DNA from: Nocardia higoensis NBRC 100133
GTDB taxonomy: Bacteria; Actinomycetota; Actinomycetes; Mycobacteriales; Mycobacteriaceae
NCBI RefSeq assembly: GCF_000308595.1
Contig: NZ_BAGA01000121.1
Coordinates: 1 to 64,000 of the forward strand
Length of the DNA stretch: 64,000 bases
Reading direction: 5' to 3'
The notes beneath the pieces were generated by a model. The model saw only the letters and a list, made by a program, of their open reading frames with translations, did not search any database and was not told where the DNA came from. Position numbers and translations under genes: made by a program. This document shows, in pieces, positions 39,739-49,738 of this stretch (the stretch's first letter is position 1; each line of letters opens with the position of its first letter).

Positions 39739-41322
39739 ATGCAGAACCGCACGGCCGAGTACGACAGCGACGTCATCATTGTCGGCAGCGGTTTCGGCGG
39801 CGCCGTGAGTGCGCTGCGACTGGCCGAACAGGGCCGCAGCGTGATCGTCCTCGAGCAGGGCCGCCGCCATACCCGCGACGATTTCGCGGCCGCCCGCCGC
39901 GACCCGCGCAAATACCTGTGGATGCCGGAACTCGGGCTGCGCGGCTTCTTCTGGCAGCGCGTCCTCGCCCACGTCGGCATCATCGGCGGCGCGGGCGTCG
40001 GCGGTGGCAGCATCGTCTGGGCGGGCGTCCTGCTCGAACCCGAGGACGAGTTCTTCACCGATCCGGCCTGGCCGCGATCGCCGACCGGCTGGCGTGCCGA
40101 ACTGGATCAGCACTACAAGACCGCGGCGCGCATGCTCGGCCGCACGGTCTCCCCCTTCGCCGGCCCGATGGACGACCACCTGCGAGCCACGGCCGAGACC
40201 CTGAACGCCGGCGACACCTACGGACCGACCCCGATGGCCATCTACTTCGGCGAGGAGGGCGTGACGGTTCCCGATCCCTTCTTCGGCGGCGAGGGCCCCG
40301 AACGCACCGGGTGCCGACTGTGCGGCGCCTGCCTGATCGGCTGCGCCTACGGCAGCAAGAACACCCTCGACCTCAATTACCTCTGGCTGGCCGAGCGTCG
40401 TGGCGCCGAGATCCGCGCCGGACAGCGGGTGACCGGCGTGGCCGAAGTGCCCGGCGGCGGCTACGAGGTCCGCACCGCATCGGGTGCGCGACTGCGCGCA
40501 CCGGAGGTCGTACTGGCAGGCGGTGTGCTCGGGACCGTCGAACTGCTGTTCCGCTCGCGCGAGGCCGGGCTCCTCCCGCGCGTGTCCGACCGGCTCGGGA
40601 CCGGCGTGCGCACCAATTCCGAGGCGATCACCGCGGTCCTCGCCGACGACCCCGACACCGACTTCACCCGCGGCCCCACCATCTCCAGCGAGTTCTACCC
40701 GGACGCGAAAACCCATGTGACACAGAACCGCTACGTCGGCGGCTGGCACATGCGCTTCCAGGTCGGCCCGCTGGTCGACGGCGACGACCCCGCGCGCCGG
40801 CGCCGCGCCGCGTTGCGCACCCTGCTCGCCCACCCCGTGCGGCAACTGCGCACCACCTTCGCCCGCAACTTCATCGAACGACTCAGCGTCTTCACCGCCA
40901 TGCAGAGCGTCGAGAACGAGATCCGCCTCGTGTTCGACCGGTCCCCGGTGCGCCCATGGCGCCGGGTCCTGCGCTCGCGTTCCGTCACCGGAAAACAGGC
41001 CCCGAGCTATCTCCCCCAGGCGAACGACGTGGCCCGCGCCTTCGCCGCCTCCGTCGGCGGCCGCCCACTGAACCTGCTGCTGGAGAGCATCGGCGGCAAG
41101 TCCATCACCGCCCACATCCTCGGCGGCGCGGCGATGGGGCACGACGCCACCGACGGCGTCATCGACACCGACCACCAGGTCTTCGGCCATCCCGGCCTGT
41201 ATGTCGTCGACGGCTCGGCCGTGCCCGCCAATGTGGGCGTCAACCCCAGCCTCACCATCACCGCGATGGCCGAACGATTCGCCGCCCGCTACGCGGCCCG
41301 CACCGAAAGAGCTGTCAGTTGA
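39739..41322 (+). CDS. GMC-type FAD oxidoreductase with Cys cluster
   Basis: A 527-residue flavoprotein. N-terminal FAD motif VIIVGSGFGGAVSALRLAEQG, then GIIGGAGVGGGSIVWAGVLL; a cysteine group CRLCGACLIGCAYG in mid-protein; C-terminal HILGGAAMGHDATDGVID, HPGLYVVDGSAVPANVGVNP, SLTITAMAERF. The pattern fits the cholesterol-oxidase-like/alcohol dehydrogenase GMC branch in which a CxxCGxCxxGC element occurs. It oxidises an alcohol, perhaps a sterol-like one, with electrons going to O2 or a carrier. ATG 39739 is chosen; ATG 39727 is in frame four codons earlier and neither has a clear ribosome site. The downstream gene overlaps as TTGA. Confidence 0.88.
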   Translation: MQNRTAEYDSDVIIVGSGFGGAVSALRLAEQGRSVIVLEQGRRHTRDDFAAARRDPRKYLWMPELGLRGFFWQRVLAHVGIIGGAGVGGGSIVWAGVLLEPEDEFFTDPAWPRSPTGWRAELDQHYKTAARMLGRTVSPFAGPMDDHLRATAETLNAGDTYGPTPMAIYFGEEGVTVPDPFFGGEGPERTGCRLCGACLIGCAYGSKNTLDLNYLWLAERRGAEIRAGQRVTGVAEVPGGGYEVRTASGARLRAPEVVLAGGVLGTVELLFRSREAGLLPRVSDRLGTGVRTNSEAITAVLADDPDTDFTRGPTISSEFYPDAKTHVTQNRYVGGWHMRFQVGPLVDGDDPARRRRAALRTLLAHPVRQLRTTFARNFIERLSVFTAMQSVENEIRLVFDRSPVRPWRRVLRSRSVTGKQAPSYLPQANDVARAFAASVGGRPLNLLLESIGGKSITAHILGGAAMGHDATDGVIDTDHQVFGHPGLYVVDGSAVPANVGVNPSLTITAMAERFAARYAARTERAVS

Positions 41323-41786
41323 ACGCATCCCGTCCGGAACTCCCGCGGTCCCTCTCCGAGTTGCGGGCCCTGTTCGCCGGCCTGCCGGTCGGTGCGGCGC
41401 CGGTGACCGGCACCTACCGCGCCGAGTTCGTCGGCCCCGGCCCGCTGCGGGTCGCCGCGCCGCGCGCCATCGCCCTCGGCGGGATGCGCAGGTGGCACGG
41501 CAAGCGGTTCGCCGGCGACGGCACCGCCGTCAACGTGCTCCGCGCGCCCGGCGACGGCGCGGGTCTGGTCGAGCATCTGCCCATGACCGTGGCGACCGAA
41601 TCCTCCTGGCTCGACGGCCAACCCGCGATCGTGGTGTCCTACGGCGGCAGCGGCCCGATCCCCTGGCGATGGGTTCGCGACGAATTCCGGGTGCTCGATG
41701 AGAACACCCTGCTCGGGCTCACCTTCGTCGGCGGACCGTGGTCGCGAGTCGCCGCCGCGCCGTTCCTGCTCATCCGCGAGGACTGA
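41319..41786 (+). CDS. Small conserved protein coupled to the GMC oxidoreductase (GXWXG/DUF4334-like)
   Basis: A 155-residue protein starting at TTG 41319, which overlaps the GMC stop (TTGA) and has GAAAGAG upstream. The sequence has a beta-rich build (VTGTYRAEFVGPGPLR, GGMRRWHGKRFAGDGTAVNV, DGQPAIVVSYGGSGPIPWRW, LLGLTFVGGPWSRVAAAPFL). The GTYRAEF and RWHGKRF elements recall the GXWXG/DUF4334 pair, but the match is weak. Translational coupling implies it is a chaperone, partner or follow-up enzyme of the flavoprotein. Confidence 0.65.
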   Translation: MNASRPELPRSLSELRALFAGLPVGAAPVTGTYRAEFVGPGPLRVAAPRAIALGGMRRWHGKRFAGDGTAVNVLRAPGDGAGLVEHLPMTVATESSWLDGQPAIVVSYGGSGPIPWRWVRDEFRVLDENTLLGLTFVGGPWSRVAAAPFLLIRED

Positions 41787-41843
41787 TCCGGGCGACCGCT
41801 CATGGGGATGTGACGCCGACGCCTTCCGGTACGCCGGCCGACC

Positions 41844-42800
41844 TCAGCGCTTGCCGACCGGCACGAGTGCCGGCGGCTGCCACCGGCCGGTGCGGATCTC
41901 CGCGCGGGGCCGGTAGAGGCGGATGAGGTAGTTCCAGCCGTCCGGGGTGACGATGGCGTTCGGCGGGACATCGCTCGCATCCGGCGGGATGAAGCGGACG
42001 GTGATCGAGCCGTCGTCGTTGCGCACTCCGGTCACGCTGTTGACGCTGTACAGATCCTGGTCGTTCGGCTCGAAGAAGCCCTTCGCGTTGTAGACCGACA
42101 CCGACCAGAACGCATCGACCGGGACGTCGGAGAAGACCAGCTCGTACTCGCCTGCCGGGACGTTCGGGTCCACACCGATGTACGCCGCCTCGGTGCTGGG
42201 CAGCCCGCCCCACCCTGCCGCACACCCGATCAGGTGACGGACCGGGTCGACCTCGTCCCGGGTGCCGAACATCCGGTCCATATCGGTCAGGCCACTGGCC
42301 AGCGCGAGCAGCGCGTCTCGTGTCGCGTCCAGACTCTCGAGATCGTAATCCGGCATGACGAATGCCTCCGACGCCCCGGGGACTATCGCGAGCCCGTCCT
42401 GAATCGACGCGACGGCGGCGATGTCCGCGTCGTCGGTCGGATCGACCAGCACGCGAACCGCGACGAGCACATAGCGCGACCCGCACCGATCGCTCGAGAG
42501 AGTGTGTTCGCCGGACTCGTGGATGACCTCGCTCACGAAGTGGTTCTCGTCGACGATCATCGCCGAGAGGTACCGGCCACCCGCATCGGGCAGCACGAGC
42601 CGGGCCGGCCGAGCGAGGTCGACGACCACGAAGCTGTACAGGGTGTCCCGATTGAGCCTGATGACCGTCTGCTCGTCGATCCGGGCCGGTGTCCGATTGT
42701 GCCGGAATTTCCCGATACCCCCGGCGGCCGCCTGGATATCGGCGAACATCCGATGGGTCTCTGCCTGGACGAAGTTGTCGACATTCACGTGCACGGCCAT
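41844..42800 (-). CDS. DUF1254/DUF1214 protein
   Basis: A 318-residue protein. N-terminal DUF1254 part: HVNVDNFVQAETHRMFADIQ, TVIRLNRDTLYSFVVVDLAR, RYLSAMIVDENHFVSEVIHE. C-terminal DUF1214 part: DVPVDAFWSVSVYNAKGFFE, NSVTGVRNDDGSITVRFIPP, GWNYLIRLYRPRAEI. The two domains are normally found together in this order; their function is not established. No signal peptide, unlike many proteobacterial members. Stands alone. Confidence 0.88.
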   Translation of the reverse strand: MAVHVNVDNFVQAETHRMFADIQAAAGGIGKFRHNRTPARIDEQTVIRLNRDTLYSFVVVDLARPARLVLPDAGGRYLSAMIVDENHFVSEVIHESGEHTLSSDRCGSRYVLVAVRVLVDPTDDADIAAVASIQDGLAIVPGASEAFVMPDYDLESLDATRDALLALASGLTDMDRMFGTRDEVDPVRHLIGCAAGWGGLPSTEAAYIGVDPNVPAGEYELVFSDVPVDAFWSVSVYNAKGFFEPNDQDLYSVNSVTGVRNDDGSITVRFIPPDASDVPPNAIVTPDGWNYLIRLYRPRAEIRTGRWQPPALVPVGKR

Positions 42801-42995
42801 CGTGTGATCACCTTGCCTACTCGGGTGGACCAGACCTTGTTCGAGAGAGCGTGTTCATCGAATCGCCCACGTCACCGTCGGTCATGACGTGGCACTTGCC
42901 TTTCCACCCGGACATTACCCGCGAGTCCCACGGAAGCCGTGGACCCTGGCACAGCCGAATCGCCGGGTGGCGCCACCCCGTTCGCCCGGTGCACG

Positions 42996-43433
42996 TCACG
43001 GGGCAACGGGATAGTGGCTGCGAATGGCGAGCCGGTTCCAGGCGTTCATGACGATCGCGAGCCAGCTGATCGCGGAAACCTGCTCATCGTTCAACGAACC
43101 GTCGTCCCAGTCCCGGCGCTCCGGCACCGGCAAGCGGGTGACTTCCTCGGCCAGAGCGAGTGCGGCGCGCTCCTGCTCGGAGAAGTACTGCGACTCCCAC
43201 CAAGCTGCCAGCACCGCGAGGCGGTCGGTCGTTTCCCCCTTCGCGAGCGCGTCACGGGTGTGCATGCGCAGACAGAACGCACATCCGTTGAGCTGTGACA
43301 CCCGGATCTTCACCAGATCGCCCACCAGAGGATCGAGTCCGGCCCGCGCGATCGCCTCGTCGGATTCCTTGTTCAGCGCCAGAACGCCCTTATAGGCGGC
43401 GGGGTGCTGCTTACCGATATTGACCTGCGTCAT
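42996..43433 (-). CDS. AhpD-like / carboxymuconolactone decarboxylase family protein
   Basis: A 145-residue protein from ATG 43433, preceded by GGAAGG; a longer frame upstream is low-complexity and not used. The redox motif is GCAFCLRMH with Cys51, Cys54 and His58, as in AhpD-type alkylhydroperoxidases; WWESQYFSEQERAALALAEE and SAISWLAIVMNAWNRLAI complete the fold. It probably acts as a thiol-dependent peroxidase in the cytosol. It is divergent from the DUF4870 gene. Confidence 0.9.
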   Translation of the reverse strand: MTQVNIGKQHPAAYKGVLALNKESDEAIARAGLDPLVGDLVKIRVSQLNGCAFCLRMHTRDALAKGETTDRLAVLAAWWESQYFSEQERAALALAEEVTRLPVPERRDWDDGSLNDEQVSAISWLAIVMNAWNRLAIRSHYPVAP

Positions 43434-43660
43434 TCTCGAGCCTTCCATCGCAGGGGCAGGCCACCCGGCCCGCCCGCCCGGACTCACGGAAACGCAATAC
43501 ACCGATCGTATCGCCGTGCCCGCCCAGGGCATCGTCGGCGAGCCGTCCCAGAACGGATGGTCCTGGTCGACGGAGCGGCAGCCGACGTCCTCGCCGATCC
43601 GCTGGGGGTTCGTGCCGAACTTGGGATCGGTAGGTGGCGCGCGTGGCATCTACTCACCCC

Positions 43661-44059
43661 ATGACATCTTCTCCACCTCCTGACAACCAACCGCAGTCCG
43701 CCGGCTTGGACAAAAAGACCAGCGCGATCCTGTCGTACGCGCTGGGATGGCTCACCGGAATCATCTTCCTGTTCGTCGGAAAGGACGATCCCGATGTGAA
43801 ATTCCATGCCTCGCAATCGATCGTCTTCTTCGGTGCGGTATCGGTGGTCGATACTGTGCTGAGCATCGTCGGCTCGCTCCTCGGAGTCCTGGGTATCATC
43901 TTCAGCCTCGCCGGACTCGCAGTCGCGGTATTCGCCCTCGTCGTCTGGATCATGGCCATGGTCCAGGCGAACAACACCGGCGGTGTCCGCGCAGAACTTC
44001 CCATTGTCGGAAGATTCACTGCCCCATATGCCGATCAGTTGGCGAACGCCGTCAAGTAG
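43661..44059 (+). CDS. DUF4870 (Tic20-like) small membrane protein
   Basis: A 132-residue protein with a short Pro/Gln-rich N-terminus and three hydrophobic segments (AILSYALGWLTGIIFLFVG, IVFFGAVSVVDTVLSIVGSL, IFSLAGLAVAVFALVVWIMA). VKFHASQSIVFF is the DUF4870 signature. Function unknown. ATG 43661 is favoured over the in-frame ATG 43634. A strong hairpin follows 78 bases after its stop. Confidence 0.85.
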   Translation: MTSSPPPDNQPQSAGLDKKTSAILSYALGWLTGIIFLFVGKDDPDVKFHASQSIVFFGAVSVVDTVLSIVGSLLGVLGIIFSLAGLAVAVFALVVWIMAMVQANNTGGVRAELPIVGRFTAPYADQLANAVK

Positions 44060-44137
44060 CGGAACATTCGAAGTCCCAGCCGGTTCTCGTCATCGAGGAT
44101 GCTGTCGGCCCCCCTGCCGATGGCCAGTTGCGACAGT

Positions 44138-44180
44138 CGGAGATCAACGGCCCGAGCCTATCTCGGGCCGTTGATCTCCG
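44138..44180. terminator. 19-bp perfect hairpin
   Basis: CGGAGATCAACGGCCCGAG (44138-44156) and CTCGGGCCGTTGATCTCCG (44162-44180) are exact reverse complements with loop CCTAT. It is longer than needed for a terminator and has no T-run. Most likely it terminates the DUF4870 transcript. Confidence 0.7.
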
Positions 44181-44636
44181 CGCGGAACGTCCGACAATGC
44201 CGATTTCAGGAAGCGACGAGCAGTCCCTGGAACTGCTGGCCGGCTGAGATCGCTCAGCGGTCGACCTGGTTCGAGCCGAACCGGATCTCATCCAGCGACT
44301 GGCTCGAACCGCCGTTCAATCGCATGAATTGTTCTGTGGCCGCACAGGTTTGGACCGCCTCTTCACGCACGCCGCGAATCCGGCAACCGCGTACGACAAC
44401 AAGTCGCGCGGCAGTTTCCAGTAGCCGGCTACCGCCGGGGCGCCCGTCGAATTCTTTCTCGGTGTTACCTCTGGCGGCACGCGCTGCATAGCCGCGTCCG
44501 GCACTTGATGTGGCGACATCGTGGGTCTGCTCGGACTGCCACATCTACCGTTCGAGGCCTGCCGGCCGCGGCCAAGGACAGGCTCATTCAGAACGTCCGA
44601 CCACCAGGTGCAACGCCCCCGCTTACTTCGTCGCAG
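44181..44636. other. Intergenic stretch, no supported gene
   Basis: About 450 bases with less extreme GC than the surroundings. Short frames exist on both strands (for example 44254-44544 minus, 96 codons) but have no domain, no ribosome site and no codon bias. No tRNA cloverleaf can be built around the TTCGAGCC at 44270. It may be a remnant. Confidence 0.5.
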
Positions 44637-45716
44637 CTAGACGTTGAAGCGGAACTCGACCACGTCACCGTCGGTCATGACGTAGTCCTTGCCTTCCATG
44701 CGCACCTTGCCCGCCGCCTTGGCAGCAGCCATCGAGCCGGCCGCGACCAGGTCGTCGAAGCCCACGACCTCGGCCTTGATGAAGCCGCGCTCGAAGTCGG
44801 TGTGGATGACGCCCGCCGCCTTGGGTGCGGTGTCGCCCTGGTGGATGGTCCACGCACGCGCTTCCTTCGGGCCTGCGGTGAGGTAGGTCTGCAGGCCGAG
44901 GGTGTGGAAGCCGGCACGGGCGAGCGCGTGCAGGCCTGGCTCGGTCTGGCCGATGGATTCCAGCAGCTCGGCGGCGGATTCGTCGTCGAGTTCGAGGAGT
45001 TCGGCTTCCACCTTGGCATCGAGGAAGACGGCGTCGGCGGGGGCGACGGCGGCCTTCAGCTCGGCCTTTCGGTCCTCGTCGGTGAGGACGGATTCGTCGG
45101 CGTTGAAGACGTAGAGAAAGGGCTTGACGGTGAGCAGGGACAGTTCCCGCAGCAGTTCGGTGTCGACGTCCTTCTGGGCGGCGAAGAGGGTGCGGCCGCT
45201 GTTGAGGATCTCCTGGGCAGCCTTGGCGGCGTCGGCGACGGGCTTACGGTCCTTCTTGACCTTGGCTTCCTTGTCGAGGCGGACGACCGCCTTCTCCAGG
45301 GTCTGCAGGTCGGCGAGGATGAGTTCGGTCTCGATGACCTCGATGTCGGCGAGGGGGTCGACGCGGCCGTCGACGTGGATCACATCATCGTCGGCGAAGA
45401 CACGCACGACCTGGCAGATGGCATCGGCTTCGCGGATGTTGGCGAGGAACTTGTTGCCCAGGCCGGCGCCCTCGGAAGCGCCCTTGACGATGCCGGCGAT
45501 GTCGACGAAGGAGACGACGGCGGGGACGGTGCGCTCGGAGCCGAAGATCTCGGCGAGCTTGTCGAGCCTCGGATCGGGCAGGGGAACGACGCCGACGTTG
45601 GGTTCGATGGTCGCGAACGGGTAGTTCGCGGCCAGCACGTCGTTCTTGGTCAGCGCGTTGAACAGCGTCGACTTTCCGACGTTGGGCAGGCCGACGATTC
45701 CGAGGGTGAGACTCAC
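44637..45716 (-). CDS. ychF: Ribosome-associated ATPase YchF
   Basis: A 359-residue OLA1/YchF protein. P-loop GLPNVGKSTLFNALT at the N-terminus, G3 DIAGIVKGASEGAGLG, and NADE in the position of the guanine-specificity NKxD, which makes the family prefer ATP. Coiled-coil insertion in the middle (LQTLEKAVVRLDKEAKVKKD) and C-terminal TGS domain (EARAWTIHQGDTAPKAAGVI). GTG 45716 gives the usual start MSLTLGIVGLP. In M. tuberculosis the orthologous position (Rv1112) lies beside the DUF6542 gene; here about 11 kb separate them. Confidence 0.96.
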   Translation of the reverse strand: MSLTLGIVGLPNVGKSTLFNALTKNDVLAANYPFATIEPNVGVVPLPDPRLDKLAEIFGSERTVPAVVSFVDIAGIVKGASEGAGLGNKFLANIREADAICQVVRVFADDDVIHVDGRVDPLADIEVIETELILADLQTLEKAVVRLDKEAKVKKDRKPVADAAKAAQEILNSGRTLFAAQKDVDTELLRELSLLTVKPFLYVFNADESVLTDEDRKAELKAAVAPADAVFLDAKVEAELLELDDESAAELLESIGQTEPGLHALARAGFHTLGLQTYLTAGPKEARAWTIHQGDTAPKAAGVIHTDFERGFIKAEVVGFDDLVAAGSMAAAKAAGKVRMEGKDYVMTDGDVVEFRFNV

Positions 45717-45826
45717 GAGGATGGGAGTCTACGCGCTCGCGCGGGTGCGCCGGTCGCCGCATGGCCCGAGGCGGAAGCGAGCGCAGGAACCTGTCGGGGC
45801 GGGTGCGGCGGGCGTAGCGTGGGCGC

Positions 45827-46666
45827 ATGGAGCCGACCACCGAGGTGGTGATGGCGCGGCCCGCTCCCCCGCTGGCCGGGTTCATCGACCAGTACGTCGG
45901 ATATCGGATGACGGGCTACGCCCCGGGCCTGCACCGGGGCTTGCCCTCACGCCATCAGACCTTCATCGTCGCGATCGGGCCGACCATCGACGTGGTCGCG
46001 CAGACCGACCGCACGCAGGGCCCCGGCGACTACCGCTGTGTGCTCAGCGGGTTGCAGGCGAGCAGTGCGGCGATCGCGCACACCGGTCACCAGGAAGGCG
46101 TGGCGATCGAGCTGACGCCACTGGGCTGCCGCACGCTGTTCGCGCTACCGGCGGGGGCGCTGTGGAATACGACGCTGGAATGCGCGGATCTGGTGGGACC
46201 GGTCGGAGACGAGCTGTGGGAGCGGCTGCAGGGGCCCGCGTCGTGGCGCGCGCGGTTCGCGGTGTGCGACGAGGTGCTGACCCGGCTGGCGTGTCCGGAT
46301 CGGCTGGTGGGGCCGGAGCTGACCTGGGCGTGGCGGGCGGTGGTGGACAGCGCGGGCGCGGCGAGCGTGTCGATGCTCGCCGAGCGGATCGGGTGGAGCA
46401 GGCAGCACTTGACCAGGCGGTTCTCCGCCGAGTTCGGGTTGGCTCCGAAGCTGGCCGCGCGGATCACGCGGTTCGAACGGGCACGGCGGATGATCGCCTC
46501 GACGCCTTCGTTCGTGACGCTCGCTCAGGTGGCGGCGAGCTGCGGATACTACGACCAGGCGCATCTGAATCGGGATTTCGCCGATCTGGCCGGGTGCAGC
46601 CCCACGACATGGCTGGCCGAGGAGGAGATTCCATCCGTCCAAGACGAGACGGGGGCGCTCGGATGA
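45827..46666 (+). CDS. AraC family regulator
   Basis: A 279-residue regulator with a DUF6597-type N-terminal part (PPLAGFIDQYVGYRMTGYAP, LPSRHQTFIVAIG) and a C-terminal AraC HTH pair (VSMLAERIGWSRQHLTRRFS, VTLAQVAASCGYYDQAHLNR). A VOC-family gene follows by 10 bases, so the two form an operon, the arrangement usual for detoxification or antibiotic-stress pairs. Confidence 0.9.
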   Translation: MEPTTEVVMARPAPPLAGFIDQYVGYRMTGYAPGLHRGLPSRHQTFIVAIGPTIDVVAQTDRTQGPGDYRCVLSGLQASSAAIAHTGHQEGVAIELTPLGCRTLFALPAGALWNTTLECADLVGPVGDELWERLQGPASWRARFAVCDEVLTRLACPDRLVGPELTWAWRAVVDSAGAASVSMLAERIGWSRQHLTRRFSAEFGLAPKLAARITRFERARRMIASTPSFVTLAQVAASCGYYDQAHLNRDFADLAGCSPTTWLAEEEIPSVQDETGALG

Positions 46667-46676
46667 GGCTGGAGCC

Positions 46677-47114
46677 ATGACGAATTCAACGCAGACCACG
46701 ACTTCGACGCAGACCACGACAACCGGCACCGCCGTCTGGCCGTGCCTGAGCTTCCGGGACGCGCACGCCATGATCGCGTTCCTGACCGAGGCGTTCGGCT
46801 TCGAGAAGCGCGCCGTCTACACCCGCGAGAACGACCAAGCCGTCGTCGAGCACGGCGAACTGCGCTGGCCGCTGGGCGGCGGCGTGATGTTCGGCTCGGC
46901 AGGCAAGGACGACACCCCGTTCGGGCAGCGCACGCCGGGAAACGACTCGATCTACCTGGTCTGCGAGGACCCCGACGGGCTGTTCGCGCGAGCCACCGCG
47001 GCCGGCGCCCAGATCGTGCGGGAACTCCGCGACGAGGACTACGGTTCCCGGGGATTCACAGCCCGTGACCCCGAGGGCAACCTGTGGAGTTTCGGCACAT
47101 ATCGGGGCGAGTAG
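46677..47114 (+). CDS. VOC (glyoxalase/bleomycin-resistance fold) protein
   Basis: A 145-residue VOC protein. N-terminal 18 residues are a T/S/Q repeat (TQTTTSTQTTTTG). Core: VWPCLSFRDAHAMIAFLTEA FGF, IYLVCEDPDGLFARATAAGA, and FTARDPEGNLWSFGTYRG. The YxVxxxD and DPEGNLW elements are typical of PhnB-like members. Metal ligands are not fully conserved. The AraC gene lies 10 bases upstream. Confidence 0.88.
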   Translation: MTNSTQTTTSTQTTTTGTAVWPCLSFRDAHAMIAFLTEAFGFEKRAVYTRENDQAVVEHGELRWPLGGGVMFGSAGKDDTPFGQRTPGNDSIYLVCEDPDGLFARATAAGAQIVRELRDEDYGSRGFTARDPEGNLWSFGTYRGE

Positions 47115-47173
47115 CCCCGCGCCATCCGATACCTTGGGAAGCGTCTCGGTGTCACGCGTCACAGGAGTAGCGG

Positions 47174-49444
<2,271 letters not shown>

Positions 49445-49456
49445 GGCAGGGCGGTC

Positions 49457-49687
49457 ATGGACACCGACCGAACGTCCCCGGCACCGTCGAGCCCGGCCGG
49501 GCGGGTGCGCGCGGCGGTGCGGGCGACGCTGTGGTGGCTGGATTCGGTGGTCGGCGGGCAGGACTATCAGCGCTATGTCGCGCACCTGCGCCGCCGCCAT
49601 CCGGACCGGCCGGTGCCGACCGAACGGGAGTACTGGCGGGACCGGCACGCCCATGCCGACAGCAATCCGGCGGGCCGCTGCTGCTGA
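49457..49687 (+). CDS. YbdD/YjiX family (DUF466) protein
   Basis: A 76-residue protein, ATG 49457, 12 bases after cstA. The core (WWLDSVVGGQDYQRYVAHLR, HPDRPVPTEREYWRDRHAHA) is diagnostic of DUF466, almost always encoded after cstA and needed for transport activity in the btsT/yjiX and cstA/ybdD pairs. It ends in a CC dipeptide. Confidence 0.92.
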   Translation: MDTDRTSPAPSSPAGRVRAAVRATLWWLDSVVGGQDYQRYVAHLRRRHPDRPVPTEREYWRDRHAHADSNPAGRCC

Positions 49688-49738
49688 TCGGTGACGATGT
49701 CCGATTCCCGCTAGCACGGCCGTCGCGCGGCTGACATC

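Noticed and set aside
44250..44330. tRNA gene suggested by TTCGAGCC and GGCTCGAACC segments
   Set aside because: No acceptor, D or anticodon stems with proper spacing could be drawn; the two segments instead form part of a weak inverted repeat.
44254..44544. 96-codon minus-strand ORF as a small gene
   Set aside because: No ribosome-binding site, no codon bias and no recognisable domain.
47149..47163. CRP/GlxR-like site GTGTCACGCGTCACA before cstA
   Set aside because: The match to TGTGA-N6-TCACA is incomplete and the sequence abuts the ribosome-binding site, an unlikely place for an activator site.
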